DNA of 64,000 nucleotides from the NCBI RefSeq assembly GCF_025141935.1, contig NZ_CP081120.1, positions 2,232,001 to 2,296,000 on the forward strand, written 5' to 3'. This stretch comes from Sulfitobacter sp. S190. GTDB lineage: Bacteria; Pseudomonadota; Alphaproteobacteria; Rhodobacterales; Rhodobacteraceae. This document shows positions 46,684-56,900 of this stretch, piece by piece (position 1 is the first letter of the stretch; each line of letters starts with the position of its first letter). Made by a program: the position numbers and the translations under genes. The notes below the pieces were generated by a model, which saw only the letters and a program-made list of their open reading frames with translations, had not been told where the DNA came from and searched no databases.

Positions 46684-47577
46684 ATGGCCAAAGAAGAACC
46701 TACCGGGCTGACGCAGCGCCGCATCGGCCACTACCTGACCAACGCGGTCATTGTCGGGCTTATCAAGGGCGCGTTGCTCTTGCCCTATGCCACGCGCGTG
46801 CGGGCCATGGGTTGGATTGTGCAACACGCGGTGGGGCCGCTGGCCGGATACCGCAAACGGGCCCTCGACAATCTCGCCATGATCCGCCCCGATCTGCCGC
46901 TTGCACGCCGCCAGCAGATCGCGCAGCGCTGTCTCAACAACGTGGGCCGCACGTTTATCGAAAACTACTCGGCCGATGATTTCCCCGACCGGATGGCGAA
47001 AAACACACCCGGCGGTCCGGGCATGGCGGTCCTCGAGAAAGCCGCCTCAGACGGCCGCGCCGTCGTGCTCGCCACGGGACATTTCGGCAATTACGAAGCG
47101 ACACGCGCGGCCCTTGTGGCGCGGGGGTTCAATATCGGCGGGCTCTACCGCAACATGAAAAACCCCTATTTCAATGCCCATTACGTCAAGACGATGGAAG
47201 CATTCGGCGGGCCGGTTTTCCCGCAGGGGCGCAAGGGCACCGCGGGTTTTGTGCGTCACCTGAAAGACGGCGGGCAGCTGGTTTTGCTTTTCGATCAACA
47301 CGTTTTTCGTGCGCCCACGTTCGACTTTCTGGGCCAGCCCGCCCATACCGCCCTGTCAGCGGCCGAGCTTGCCCTTCGCTACGATGCGCCGCTCATTCCG
47401 TTTTACGGCATCCGGCAGGCCGATGGCCTGTCCTTTGAAACAGTGCTGGAAGCCCCGATTCCACCCAGTGATGCGGAAACCATGACACAGGCCCTCAGCG
47501 ACAGCCTTGCGGCTCGCGTCAACGATGATCCCGAACAATGGTTCTGGGTGCACCGCCGCTGGCGGCCCCAGAAGTGA
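46684..47577 (+). CDS. Lysophospholipid acyltransferase (LpxL/HtrB-like)
   Basis: 297 residues. The HX4-5D/E motif (TGHFGNYEATRAA), 'VFPQGRKGTAGFVRHLKDGG' and 'LFDQHVF' fit the LpxL/LpxM family that adds secondary acyl chains to lipid A. A membrane-proximal hydrophobic stretch (NAVIVGLIKGALLLPY) occurs near residues 17-32. Precise acyl chain and acceptor unknown. Confidence 0.85.
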   Translation: MAKEEPTGLTQRRIGHYLTNAVIVGLIKGALLLPYATRVRAMGWIVQHAVGPLAGYRKRALDNLAMIRPDLPLARRQQIAQRCLNNVGRTFIENYSADDFPDRMAKNTPGGPGMAVLEKAASDGRAVVLATGHFGNYEATRAALVARGFNIGGLYRNMKNPYFNAHYVKTMEAFGGPVFPQGRKGTAGFVRHLKDGGQLVLLFDQHVFRAPTFDFLGQPAHTALSAAELALRYDAPLIPFYGIRQADGLSFETVLEAPIPPSDAETMTQALSDSLAARVNDDPEQWFWVHRRWRPQK

Positions 47578-48288
47578 TCAGTCGATCCGAGCGGCGGCGA
47601 TGATCGGTCCGGCGCCCTGCGCCTGCACCAGCACCACCGCCGGATCATCACCCGCAATCTCGGCGCTCAGCTCGAGCGGCCCTGCCCCGTCCCATGTGCC
47701 CGCCTGTTGCCAGCCGTGTGCGATGTTGGTGTAAGTAATCGTATGTCCGCGATTTTCGCCGCGCGTGATTTCGGTCTCGGCGCTTGGGATCACCCGCAAT
47801 ACATGTACGTCCATAGGCCCAAGATCTTCGGCAAGCGGCTGCGCCTCGATGCGCAAGGTATCGCCCGCCCGCGTCAGATCGAGATCAACCTGCGGCGCCT
47901 TTTGTGCATGGTCATTGATCGCCTTGGCCAGCGCCATCGGTTTCGAACCCACGATGTCGGTTTCGCCGTTCACGACCATTTCGGGCGTATAAATGGACCG
48001 CCGGCCCGCGACATTTGCATAAGCACGTTGCCGCTCCGCATGCGCAGGATCGCCGAATTCATCCTTCCATCCGATATAGTCCCAATAATCGACATGCAGC
48101 GCGATCGCGATGACGTCATCATTGCTCGACAGCTCGCTGAAAATCTCGTCCGCTGGGGGACAGCTCGAGCATCCCTGCGATGTATAGAGTTCCACCACCA
48201 CAGGACGTTGCTCAGCCGCGAGCGCGCCCGCCAGCAGGGTCGACGCCGCAAAAGCGCAAGCGGCAATGGGGTATGATAGACGAGACAT
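47578..48288 (-). CDS. DUF1223 protein (thioredoxin-like, secreted)
   Basis: 236 residues from ATG 48288; longer starts upstream are weaker. Signal peptide (about 1-25). Thioredoxin-like motif VVVELYTSQGCSSCPPADE (CSSC) marks DUF1223, plus HVDYWDYIGWKDEF and IYTPEMVVNGE. A periplasmic redox-type protein, reaction not established. Convergent with the acyltransferase with no gap. Confidence 0.85.
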   Translation of the reverse strand: MSRLSYPIAACAFAASTLLAGALAAEQRPVVVELYTSQGCSSCPPADEIFSELSSNDDVIAIALHVDYWDYIGWKDEFGDPAHAERQRAYANVAGRRSIYTPEMVVNGETDIVGSKPMALAKAINDHAQKAPQVDLDLTRAGDTLRIEAQPLAEDLGPMDVHVLRVIPSAETEITRGENRGHTITYTNIAHGWQQAGTWDGAGPLELSAEIAGDDPAVVLVQAQGAGPIIAAARID

Positions 48289-48517
48289 GCGATTCCGTTC
48301 GGATGTATTTTTCATGACCGACATGTATCCCCGCAGCACAGCAATATCCAATCAACGTTTCGAGACTGTACGTGTAGTTGGCGTGTGTGGCGGAATTGCG
48401 GGAAAATCGGCATACAATGGTATACAATTTTGCCGAATGACCTTGAAAATTCTGTCACGATCAGTCATCTAGGCGTCAAATCCCGCCCATATCCCTTTCC
48501 CTTAACGGAGATCCAGC

Positions 48518-51304
48518 ATGACAATCATCGTCGGTCAGGACACTGCCAAAACCCGCAAGACGCTCACAGCGGGCGACCAGTCGGTTGCCTACTATTCCAT
48601 TCCCGCCGCCCAGGAAGCGGGTTTGGGCGACTTTTCCAAGCTGCCCGCCGCGCTGAAGGTGGTGCTGGAAAACATGCTGCGTTTCGAAGATGGCAAGACC
48701 GTGACCGTCGATGACATCAAGGCATTCGCCGAATGGGCCGAAAAGGGCGGCAAGAACCCGCGCGAAATCGCCTACCGCCCCGCCCGCGTGCTGATGCAGG
48801 ATTTCACCGGCGTGCCTGCCGTGGTCGACCTTGCCGCGATGCGTGACGGTCTGGTCGCACTCGGCGGTGACGCGGACAAGATCAACCCGCTCAACCCCGT
48901 TGACCTTGTCATCGACCACTCGGTCATGATTGATGAATTCGGCAACCCGCGTGCGTTCCAGATGAACGTGGACCGCGAATACGAGCGCAACATCGAGCGC
49001 TATACCTTCCTCAAGTGGGGCCAGAAGGCATTCAACAACTTCCGCGTCGTGCCCCCCGGCACCGGCATTTGCCACCAGGTGAACCTCGAATATCTGGCGC
49101 AGACCGTCTGGACCGATACCGACCAGAACGGCGAGGAAGTCGCCTATCCCGACACGCTGGTCGGGACAGACAGCCACACCACCATGGTCAACGGCATGGC
49201 CGTTCTGGGCTGGGGTGTGGGCGGGATCGAGGCCGAGGCCGCGATGCTGGGCCAGCCGATTTCGATGCTGATCCCCGAAGTCGTCGGCTTTGAGCTGACG
49301 GGCCAGATGATGGAAGGCACAACCGGCACCGACCTGGTGCTGAAAGTTGTCGAAATGCTGCGCGAAAAGGGCGTGGTCGGCAAATTCGTGGAGTTCTACG
49401 GCAAAGGGCTCGACACCCTGCCGCTGGCGGACCGTGCAACCATCGCCAACATGGCGCCCGAATATGGCGCGACCTGCGGCTTCTTCCCGATTGACGATGA
49501 AACACTGCGCTATCTGCGCACCACGGGCCGTGACGAGGCGCGCATCGCGCTGGTCGAGGCCTATGCCAAGGACAACGGTTTCTGGCGCGACGCGGACTAT
49601 GCGCCGGTCTATACCGACACGCTCAGCCTCGACATGGGAACAATCGTTCCTGCCATTTCCGGCCCCAAGCGTCCGCAGGATTACATTGCACTGACGCAGG
49701 CGCACACTGCTTTCGCCGAATACGTCAAGGGTGTGCGGTCCGGCAAAGATGCGTCGACAGCGCAGGAAATCACATGGGAAGGCGAAGGCGGTCAGCCCGA
49801 GCCACAGGATATTCCCGGTGATGAAGGCCACCACAACCGCGGCTACGTCGCCACCGAAGACGGCAACTACCAGCTGCACGACGGGTCAATCGTGATCGCG
49901 TCGATCACCTCGTGTACGAACACATCAAACCCCTATGTCATGATCGGTGCGGGTCTGGTGGCGCGCAAGGCGCGTGCGCTGGGTCTTGACCGCAAACCAT
50001 GGGTCAAGACATCGCTGGCCCCCGGTAGCCAGGTCGTTTCCGCCTATCTGGAGGCCGCCGGTCTGCAGGAAGACCTCGACGCGATCGGCTTCAACCTCGT
50101 CGGCTACGGCTGCACAACCTGCATCGGCAACTCCGGCCCGCTCGAAGCGCCGATCAGCAAGGCCATCAACGACTACGATCTGATCGGGACCTCGGTCCTG
50201 TCGGGCAACCGCAACTTCGAAGGCCGGATCAGCCCCGATGTGCGGGCCAACTACCTCGCCTCGCCGCCGCTGGTCGTGGCCTATGCGCTGGTTGGCGATA
50301 TGAACGTCGATCTGGCCAACAGCCCGCTGGGTCAGGACAAGGATGGCAACGACGTTTACCTCAAGGACATCTGGCCGTCCTCCAAGGAAGTTGCCGAACT
50401 GGTCGAACAGACGGTCACACGCGAAAGCTTCCAGTCGAAATACGCCGATGTGTTCAAGGGCGACGATAAATGGCAGGACGTTGAAACCACCGATGCCAAG
50501 ACCTACGACTGGCCCGTGCAATCGACCTACGTCCAGAACCCGCCCTACTTCCAGGGCATGTCGCCCGAACCGGGCACCATCACCAACATTGATGATGCGA
50601 AGGTTCTTGCGGTGCTGGGTGACATGATCACGACCGACCACATCTCCCCTGCGGGTTCGTTCAAGGAAACCACGCCCGCCGGACAGTATCTGGTGGAACG
50701 TCAGGTGCCGGTGCGTGAGTTCAACTCCTATGGCTCGCGCCGTGGCAACCACGAAGTCATGATGCGCGGCACGTTTGCCAACATCCGCATCAAGAACGAA
50801 ATGCTCGACGGCGTCGAAGGCGGCTATACCAAGGGCCCCGATGGGGAGCAGATGTCGATTTTCGATGCCGCGATGAAGCATCAGGAAAACGGCACGCCGC
50901 TGGTCATCTTCGGTGGTGAGCAATACGGCGCAGGCTCGTCGCGTGACTGGGCAGCCAAAGGCACGGCGCTTCTGGGCGTCAAGGCGGTGATCGCGGAGAA
51001 CTTCGAGCGGATCCACCGGTCCAACCTCGTCGGCATGGGCGTCATTCCGTTCGAGTTCACGAACGGAGACACCCGCAAATCGCTGGGCCTGACAGGTGAA
51101 GAAACCGTGAGCATTTCGGGTCTCGACACGATCAAGCCGCTTCAGGAAGTGCCTTGCACGATTACCATGGCCGATGGCACGGTCAAGGAAATCACGCTCA
51201 AGTGCCGTATCGATACCGCGATCGAGATCGAATACATCGAGCACGGCGGCGTTCTGCACTACGTGCTGCGCAACCTTGCGAATGAAAGCGTCGCTGCCGA
51301 ATAA
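48518..51304 (+). CDS. acnA: Aconitate hydratase A
   Basis: 928 residues, IRP-type AcnA. [4Fe-4S] ligands are seen in SCTNTSNPYVMIGAG and YGCTTCIGNSGPL; substrate loops include GTDSHTTMVNGMAVLGWGVG and EQYGAGSSRDWAAKG. Isomerises citrate to isocitrate in the TCA cycle. ATG 48518 with ACGGAG upstream. Followed by an intrinsic terminator. Confidence 0.97.
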   Translation: MTIIVGQDTAKTRKTLTAGDQSVAYYSIPAAQEAGLGDFSKLPAALKVVLENMLRFEDGKTVTVDDIKAFAEWAEKGGKNPREIAYRPARVLMQDFTGVPAVVDLAAMRDGLVALGGDADKINPLNPVDLVIDHSVMIDEFGNPRAFQMNVDREYERNIERYTFLKWGQKAFNNFRVVPPGTGICHQVNLEYLAQTVWTDTDQNGEEVAYPDTLVGTDSHTTMVNGMAVLGWGVGGIEAEAAMLGQPISMLIPEVVGFELTGQMMEGTTGTDLVLKVVEMLREKGVVGKFVEFYGKGLDTLPLADRATIANMAPEYGATCGFFPIDDETLRYLRTTGRDEARIALVEAYAKDNGFWRDADYAPVYTDTLSLDMGTIVPAISGPKRPQDYIALTQAHTAFAEYVKGVRSGKDASTAQEITWEGEGGQPEPQDIPGDEGHHNRGYVATEDGNYQLHDGSIVIASITSCTNTSNPYVMIGAGLVARKARALGLDRKPWVKTSLAPGSQVVSAYLEAAGLQEDLDAIGFNLVGYGCTTCIGNSGPLEAPISKAINDYDLIGTSVLSGNRNFEGRISPDVRANYLASPPLVVAYALVGDMNVDLANSPLGQDKDGNDVYLKDIWPSSKEVAELVEQTVTRESFQSKYADVFKGDDKWQDVETTDAKTYDWPVQSTYVQNPPYFQGMSPEPGTITNIDDAKVLAVLGDMITTDHISPAGSFKETTPAGQYLVERQVPVREFNSYGSRRGNHEVMMRGTFANIRIKNEMLDGVEGGYTKGPDGEQMSIFDAAMKHQENGTPLVIFGGEQYGAGSSRDWAAKGTALLGVKAVIAENFERIHRSNLVGMGVIPFEFTNGDTRKSLGLTGEETVSISGLDTIKPLQEVPCTITMADGTVKEITLKCRIDTAIEIEYIEHGGVLHYVLRNLANESVAAE

Positions 51305-51326
51305 ACCGGCCGCAAACACCACAATC

Positions 51327-51363
51327 AAAGGCCCTCGCTGCGCATTGCAGCGGGGGCCTTTTT
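51327..51363 (+). terminator. Intrinsic terminator after acnA
   Basis: Hairpin AAAGGCCCTCGCTGC-GCAT-TGCAGCGGGGGCCTTT followed by a T-run, 23 bp past the stop. Confidence 0.9.
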
Positions 51364-51400
51364 CGTTAGGCTGCTGCGGGCGACAGCAGAGGATAGGCCC

Positions 51401-52087
51401 ATGAAACCCGTAGCACTTGTCACCGGAGCGGCCCGCGGCATCGGGCGCGCCATCGCCGACAATCTGGCTCCCGATCACCAGCTTGCAGTGACCTATAATG
51501 CGACGCCGCCCACTGCCTTGCAGGCCGCCCACCCCGGCATTCAGGCCATCCATGCCGATCTGGCCGATCCTGCCAGCGCCACCCGCATCATAGACGAGAT
51601 CATCGCCCGGCACGGTCGGCTGGATATCATCGTCAACAATGCCGGTTCACTGGAGCTCGACAGCGGGAATGTCGCGCTTAATCATGCGGTCAATGTGGCC
51701 GCGCCAATGGCGCTGTTGAACGCGGCGCTTGCACATCTGAAGCCGGGTGCCTGCGTGATCAGCATCTCGTCGGTGAACGCGGTCCTGCCCGCGCTCGGCG
51801 CGTCCAGCTATTCGGCCAGCAAGGCCGCACTCAACACGTGGACACGGGGCATGGCCCGCGAATTAGGGGCGCAGGGCATCAGGGTAAACGCTGTGGCCCC
51901 CGGCGCGATAGAGCGTAGCGAAACGCCCCGCCCGCCAGAGATGGTCAAGGCATTTGCCGATCTGACTGCGTTGGGCCGCGTGGGTACACCGGAAGATATC
52001 GCACCGGTCGTCAGGTTTCTCGCCTCCGATGCGGCACGGTTCATCACGGGCGAAATCATCACGGTCTCGGGTGGATACCGGCTTTAA
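51401..52087 (+). CDS. SDR-family oxidoreductase
   Basis: 228 residues. Cofactor motif TGAARGIGRAIA (TGxxxGxG), NNAG, catalytic Ser in ISSVNAVLPALGA and YSASK (Tyr-x3-Lys). The C-terminal GEIITVSGGYRL is a standard SDR ending. Substrate unknown. The ATG follows shortly after the acnA terminator, so it has its own promoter. Confidence 0.9.
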   Translation: MKPVALVTGAARGIGRAIADNLAPDHQLAVTYNATPPTALQAAHPGIQAIHADLADPASATRIIDEIIARHGRLDIIVNNAGSLELDSGNVALNHAVNVAAPMALLNAALAHLKPGACVISISSVNAVLPALGASSYSASKAALNTWTRGMARELGAQGIRVNAVAPGAIERSETPRPPEMVKAFADLTALGRVGTPEDIAPVVRFLASDAARFITGEIITVSGGYRL

Positions 52088-52088
52088 T

Positions 52089-52625
52089 CTAGCGCATGGC
52101 CTTTTCGAGTTCCGGCAGGAAACGTTGCTCGAAATCGCTGCCAATCAGCGGTCCGGCAAAGCGGTACAGCACGGTGCCGTCTCCGTCGACGATAAAGGTT
52201 TCCGGCGGCGCGGTGACGCCCCAGTCGATTGCCGTTCGCCCCTGCGGATCAAAACCAACGCCGACAAACGGATTTTCGTCGTCGATCAGGTATTTGGTGG
52301 CCGTGCTCGCCTGATCCTTGAAGTTGATGCCGATGATGTCGATGCCGTCCGCCTGCATTTCCAAGAGCTTGGGATGCTCCGCGCGGCAGGGCGGACACCA
52401 GCTGGCCCAGAAATTCACGAGCGTGACACGGCCATCGGACAACATCTCAGGGGTCGCTTGGGCAAAACCCTCGAGCGCCTTTTCGGGCACGCCGGGGGCG
52501 GGCTGGCCCACCAGCGTCGAGGGCAAGGCATCGGGATCGTCGCGGAACATGCCGACGGCCGCCAACGCGACGAACCCCGCGAAGATCAGCGGCGGGGCGA
52601 GCATCAGGGGGCTGATCCTAGCCAT
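52089..52625 (-). CDS. ccmG: Thiol:disulfide interchange protein CcmG/DsbE/HelX
   Basis: 178 residues. One N-terminal membrane anchor, then a thioredoxin fold with NFWASWCPPCRAEHPKL (CPPC) and GINFKDQ plus GAPPETFIVD-like GVTAPPETFIVDGDG. Keeps apocytochrome c cysteines reduced in the periplasm. Last gene of a ccmABCD-G run equivalent to helABCDX of Rhodobacter; overlaps ccmD by 8 bp. Confidence 0.92.
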   Translation of the reverse strand: MARISPLMLAPPLIFAGFVALAAVGMFRDDPDALPSTLVGQPAPGVPEKALEGFAQATPEMLSDGRVTLVNFWASWCPPCRAEHPKLLEMQADGIDIIGINFKDQASTATKYLIDDENPFVGVGFDPQGRTAIDWGVTAPPETFIVDGDGTVLYRFAGPLIGSDFEQRFLPELEKAMR

Positions 52626-52776
52626 GTGTGCCGCGCTCCTTTTCGATCTCGCGCAAGGCGGCCCGCGCCCGGCGGCCCCGACGCAGCGTCGCACCCAGAA
52701 GAACCGCCAGCAGCAGCAAAGAGATACCGTAGGCGCTCAGCACCTCGACGGCATATTTTCCAAGATCGGGGATCAT
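52618..52776 (-). CDS. ccmD: Heme exporter CcmD
   Basis: 52 residues, MIPDLGKYAVEVLSAYGISL onward, with one transmembrane helix and a basic RRGRRARAALREIEKERG tail, typical of CcmD. Releases holo-CcmE from CcmABC. ATG 52776 overlaps the ccmC stop as ATGA, and its stop overlaps the ccmG start. Confidence 0.88.
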   Translation of the reverse strand: MIPDLGKYAVEVLSAYGISLLLLAVLLGATLRRGRRARAALREIEKERGTHG

Positions 52777-53501
52777 GCGTTCTCCATCCGTTTGCGCAGT
52801 GCCCCTGCCCGGCGCAGCGAGATTTCTGTCCCCGTGCGGTAGAGCACAAGCGCCAGAAACAGCAGGGTAAATCCGCCGATGGAAATGACCAGCGGCAGCC
52901 AGAACACATCCGAGATGTTCTCTTCCTTGTCAAGACTGAGGCTCGCGCCCTGGTGCAGACCCTGGTTCCAGAAGAACACCGCATAGCGGGACATCAATGC
53001 AAATACCGACCCCACGAGGCACAACACACTTGTCAGGTCTGCGGCGGTATCGGGGTCCTCAATGGCTTCCCACAGGGCGATATAGCCAAGATAGAACAGA
53101 AACAGGATCAGAAACGACGTCAGTCGCGGATCCCACGCCCACCACGTGCCCCACATCGGCTGGCCCCAGATCGCGCCAGTCAAAAGACCGATCACCGTCA
53201 TGACCAGCCCGACCGGTGCCGCCGCCCTGGCCGCCAGCGCGCTGACATGGTGGCGCCGTATCAGCCAAATGAGCGAGGTCAGCAACATCATGATCCATGC
53301 GTTGATGGCGATCCATGCGGCGGGCACGTGCAGATAGATGATCTTGACCGTCGATCCCTGCCGGAAATCGTCAGGCGTGCCGAAAAAGCCCCAGATCAGC
53401 CCGACGCAAATCGCAACGGCCGCAAGCCCCCAGGCAAAGGGCTGCACCTTGGCGCTTAGCGCCAGAAACTTTACCGGATTGGCGTATTCCCAGACTGACA
53501 T
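52773..53501 (-). CDS. ccmC: Heme exporter permease CcmC
   Basis: 242 residues with about six membrane segments and the heme-handling WGQPMWGTWWAWDPRLTS (tryptophan-rich WxWD motif), plus flanking His in YLHVPAAWIA. Delivers heme to CcmE. The ccmB stop lies 44 bp upstream on the same strand. Confidence 0.94.
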   Translation of the reverse strand: MSVWEYANPVKFLALSAKVQPFAWGLAAVAICVGLIWGFFGTPDDFRQGSTVKIIYLHVPAAWIAINAWIMMLLTSLIWLIRRHHVSALAARAAAPVGLVMTVIGLLTGAIWGQPMWGTWWAWDPRLTSFLILFLFYLGYIALWEAIEDPDTAADLTSVLCLVGSVFALMSRYAVFFWNQGLHQGASLSLDKEENISDVFWLPLVISIGGFTLLFLALVLYRTGTEISLRRAGALRKRMENA

Positions 53502-53544
53502 GGTGGTTATCTAACGCTCCGTTCGGTGTGGCTCAATGGGCAAT

Positions 53545-54201
53545 TCATCGCAGTGTCATCCGCAGTGCGGCGGCGGCGGCAAAAGGCAGGAGCGCGCAGC
53601 ATCCAAGCGAGATTCCTGCCAGCAATACCAACGGCGTCTCGACCGCCATTCCGGTGGCGCCCCGCCGCGCGGCTTCGGCCCCGAAGATCAGCGTGGGGAC
53701 GTAGAGCGGCAGCACCAGCAGCGACAGCAAAAGCCCTCCCCGCTTGATCCCGACGGTAAGGGCCGCGCCGAACGTGCCGATCATCGACAGCGCCGGCGTT
53801 CCCAAGACCAAAGACACTACAAGCCACAGATACCCCTGTGCCGGCATATTCAACAGGACGCCAAGCGCAGGCGCGACCAGAACCAGCGGCAGACCGGTCG
53901 TCAGCCAATGGGCAAGCCCCTTGATCGCCAGCGCGGCCTCGAGGGGAAGTGCCGATGTCGCCAATACGTCAAGCGATCCGTCCTCGAAATCGAGCGCCAG
54001 CAGCCGGTCGAGCGACAGCAGGCACGCCAGCAACGCCCCCAGCCACAGCACCCCCGGCGCAATGGTGGCCAACAGCGCCGATTGCGGGCCAACGCTGAAT
54101 GGGACCAGCACGGTCACGATCAGGAAAAACGCCAGTGCGAGGCCAAAGCCGCCCCCTGCCCGGAACGCCAGCTTCAGATCGCGCAGCAGCAGCGCGCTCA
54201 C
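53545..54201 (-). CDS. ccmB: Heme exporter permease CcmB
   Basis: 218 residues, about six membrane segments, [20 protein letters not shown] at the N-terminus and [16 protein letters not shown] mid-protein, typical of CcmB. Start is a GTG overlapping the ccmA stop (GTGA, 54198-54201). Forms the heme/cytochrome-maturation ABC complex with CcmA and CcmC. Confidence 0.92.
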   Translation of the reverse strand: MSALLLRDLKLAFRAGGGFGLALAFFLIVTVLVPFSVGPQSALLATIAPGVLWLGALLACLLSLDRLLALDFEDGSLDVLATSALPLEAALAIKGLAHWLTTGLPLVLVAPALGVLLNMPAQGYLWLVVSLVLGTPALSMIGTFGAALTVGIKRGGLLLSLLVLPLYVPTLIFGAEAARRGATGMAVETPLVLLAGISLGCCALLPFAAAAALRMTLR

Positions 54202-54815
54202 AGGAATGCCTCGTCACTTGCACCGTGCAGGCTGCCGCGTGCCGCACGCAATGCGCTGACGTCGAATGTGTCTGCCTCAAGGCCCAGATCGATATGCGTG
54301 GCGAGGATTGCCGATCCACCCGCCGCCAGATGGGTCTGCACGGCGCGCGCAAAGAGGCGCACCGCATCCGCGTCCAGCGATACCGTCGGCTCGTCGAGCA
54401 ACCAAAGGGGCCGCCCCGTAACCATCAGGCGCGCCAGACCCGCGCGCCGTTTTTGTCCCGCCGACAACGTGCCTGCCAACCTGTCGCAAAGCGCGGTCAG
54501 CGCGAATGTCTCGAGCGCCGGCGTGATTGTGCTTTGACCGTAGATTCGCGCCCAGAACTTCAGGTTTTCCGCCACGGTCAGCATCGCCTTGAGCCCGTCG
54601 GCGTGACCAGCGTAGGCGACGCGGTCTTCAGCCCCCTCGATCTGTCCCGAAAGGACCGGTTGGAGGCCCGCGATCGTACGCAGCAGCGTCGTTTTGCCGG
54701 ACCCGTTCGGCCCGCGCAGCACAAGAGCCGATCCCGCAGCCACATCAAAGGTGACGCCCGCCAGCACCGGCACGCCGCCGCGTGCCACAGCTACATTTGT
54801 CAGGCGCAGTGTCAT
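54198..54815 (-). CDS. ccmA: Heme exporter ATPase CcmA
   Basis: 205 residues from ATG 54815. Walker [15 protein letters not shown], signature LSAGQKRR, Walker [13 protein letters not shown] and switch His (LATHID). Drives release of holo-CcmE in cytochrome c maturation. Confidence 0.94.
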   Translation of the reverse strand: MTLRLTNVAVARGGVPVLAGVTFDVAAGSALVLRGPNGSGKTTLLRTIAGLQPVLSGQIEGAEDRVAYAGHADGLKAMLTVAENLKFWARIYGQSTITPALETFALTALCDRLAGTLSAGQKRRAGLARLMVTGRPLWLLDEPTVSLDADAVRLFARAVQTHLAAGGSAILATHIDLGLEADTFDVSALRAARGSLHGASDEAFL

Positions 54816-54822
54816 GTGTGGA

Positions 54823-55176
54823 TCAGACCGGCAGCATCGCCAGCGCAATGCGGCGGCCTTCGCTCAGCAGCACATTGTAGGTCCGGCTGGCGGACGGCGA
54901 GGACATCGCCTCTACCCCCACTCCGGCGGCGTCCAACTGATCGCGCAGGGTTTGCGGCAGGTGGGCGATGTCCGCACCGGTGCCCACAAAGATCACATCG
55001 ACGTCCGCCGCCAGATCAAGCAGCGGCTGCACATCCTCAAAACCGCCCCACGTCCGCGTCCCCGAGGGGGCCGCGATGACCGGCCCGTCAATACGCTCAC
55101 CGCCGATACGGAAGAACCCCGGCCCGTAGCTTTCCACGGGTTGGGCATCATTGAACACGATCTCATTGAGGCGCAT
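54823..55176 (-). CDS. Mth938-like domain protein
   Basis: 117 residues. The block [20 protein letters not shown] followed by '[27 protein letters not shown]' fits the Mth938/NDUFAF3 family (DUF498). Human relatives assist complex I assembly; bacterial role not established. It sits between tauE-like and ccmA genes, 3 bp from the former. Confidence 0.85.
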   Translation of the reverse strand: MRLNEIVFNDAQPVESYGPGFFRIGGERIDGPVIAAPSGTRTWGGFEDVQPLLDLAADVDVIFVGTGADIAHLPQTLRDQLDAAGVGVEAMSSPSASRTYNVLLSEGRRIALAMLPV

Positions 55177-55179
55177 GGG

Positions 55180-55935
55180 TTATCCTTTCCAAATCGGCAG
55201 CCCGATCATAGCCGATGCCGCGATGACAAGGTAGGCCACAGCTCGGAAAAGTCGCTCCGCCTGCGGGTCAAAAAGCCGCGCACCGATCATGTTCGCGATC
55301 ACATTGGGCACCCCGACCAAGAGCCCGAGAAATGCGATCGGCCAATTCATCAGCCCGATGGCCCAGAGGTACGGGAACAACAGCAGGTCAATCGCAAGCA
55401 AATACAGAAGAAAGTTGGCGCGGATCACCGCGATCGGCAGACGGCTGGCCATATAGAGCATGATGACAGGCGGTCCGGGGATACCGGAAAATCCGGTCAT
55501 GAAGCCACCCAACGCACCGGCCCCCACGGTCATCGGATGGGTCAGCGGCCGTTGCAGCCGCCAACCGGTGATCATCAGCCCCAGGAGCAGCCCCACAATG
55601 AGCGAGACCACCCAGCCGAATGCCGTCGGATCCATCACGCTGAGCGCCCACACCCCGAAAGGCAGCGCGATTACCGCCCCGATCATCAGGCGGCCCACGT
55701 CACGCGGCGCGCCCTCACGCCACGCCGCGGGCGCGTTTGGCAAGGGCCCGATCAATTCTGCTGCGACGAGGAAAATGACCGCTTCGACCGGCGATAGGAC
55801 GGAGCTGGCAACCGGCATGATGATCATCGCCGATCCAAAGCCCGCGAAGCCCCGCACCAGACCGGCGACAAAAACCGCGCCCACCAACCAGACAAGCCCC
55901 GGCGTTGCCAGAGCTTGTCCCAAAAATTCAGGCAT
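55180..55935 (-). CDS. TauE/SafE-family permease
   Basis: 251 residues from ATG 55935, about eight membrane segments with the TauE repeat feature AGLVRGFAGFGSAMIIMP and its second half GGFMTGFSGIPGPPVIMLYM. Likely exports a sulfonate, sulfite or organosulfur anion. The start overlaps the secF stop by 8 bp. Confidence 0.88.
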   Translation of the reverse strand: MPEFLGQALATPGLVWLVGAVFVAGLVRGFAGFGSAMIIMPVASSVLSPVEAVIFLVAAELIGPLPNAPAAWREGAPRDVGRLMIGAVIALPFGVWALSVMDPTAFGWVVSLIVGLLLGLMITGWRLQRPLTHPMTVGAGALGGFMTGFSGIPGPPVIMLYMASRLPIAVIRANFLLYLLAIDLLLFPYLWAIGLMNWPIAFLGLLVGVPNVIANMIGARLFDPQAERLFRAVAYLVIAASAMIGLPIWKG

Positions 55936-56899
55936 CGATGTTGGCGTATTGGTTTCCGGTGTTGTTGGGGTCCGGCTTGGACCAGTCCCGCTTGACGCCA
56001 AAGTAAAGCAGGATCGCCGACGCCACGAAGATCGACGAATACGTCCCGACGATCACGCCCCAGATCATCGCAAAGACAAAGCCGCGGATCACATCACCGC
56101 CCAAGACAAACAGGGCGATAAGCGCCAGCAAGGTGGTCACGGAGGTCATGAACGTGCGGCTGAGGGTTTCATTGATCGACATGTTCAGCACCTCTTTGAG
56201 GGGCCGCTTTTTGTATTTGCGAAGGTTTTCGCGCACACGGTCAAAGACAACAACCGTATCGTTCAGCGAATAGCCAACGATGGTCAGAAGCGCGGCGATG
56301 ATCGCCAGATCGAAACGGATTTGCAGTTCGGAAAAGACACCGATCGTCAGCACCACGTCATGCACAAGCGCCAGCACGGCACCGGCTGCGAACTGCCATT
56401 CGAACCGCAACCAGATATAGACAAGCACGGCCCCGATTGCCAAAGCAACGGCGAGGATCGCGGTGTTGATCAGCTCGCCCGAGACTTTGGGGCCAACCGA
56501 TTCCACCGAAATAAACTTGATATCCGGCCGCACGGTTTTCAGGGCGCTCTCGACCGCAGCGATGGTTTCGTTGTTCACCGCTTCCTGATCCTCCTGCGCT
56601 TGAATCCGGATCATCGCGACATTCTGGTCCGCGCGGAAATTGGGATCGAAGACTTCGGTGATCGAAATATCACCCAGTTCGAGCGGCGCAATCGCATCGC
56701 GGTAGACAGCAACATCGACGGGCATCGGGCTTTCGGTGCGCACGGTTGTGCCACCCCGGAAATCGATGCCGAAATTAAGACCCTGATAGGCGAATGACGC
56801 CGCCGCCACCAACATCATGACCAGCGAAATCCCCAGCCACATCTTCCAGCGGCTGAAGAAATCGAACGACGTGTTCTGTTTGACAAGTCTCAGGCGCAT
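55928..56899 (-). CDS. secF: Protein translocase subunit SecF
   Basis: 323 residues from ATG 56899, one base after the secD TGA; a longer frame (56935) overlaps secD. Six-TM RND-type protein with FGIDFRGGT and GYSLNDTVVVFDRVREN. With SecD it aids protein export using the proton motive force. Confidence 0.94.
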   Translation of the reverse strand: MRLRLVKQNTSFDFFSRWKMWLGISLVMMLVAAASFAYQGLNFGIDFRGGTTVRTESPMPVDVAVYRDAIAPLELGDISITEVFDPNFRADQNVAMIRIQAQEDQEAVNNETIAAVESALKTVRPDIKFISVESVGPKVSGELINTAILAVALAIGAVLVYIWLRFEWQFAAGAVLALVHDVVLTIGVFSELQIRFDLAIIAALLTIVGYSLNDTVVVFDRVRENLRKYKKRPLKEVLNMSINETLSRTFMTSVTTLLALIALFVLGGDVIRGFVFAMIWGVIVGTYSSIFVASAILLYFGVKRDWSKPDPNNTGNQYANIDA

Positions 56900-56900
56900 A

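Noticed and set aside
48476..51613. Long open frames opposite acnA
   Set aside because: These are reverse-strand shadows of a high-GC gene; acnA has complete catalytic motifs and a ribosome site.
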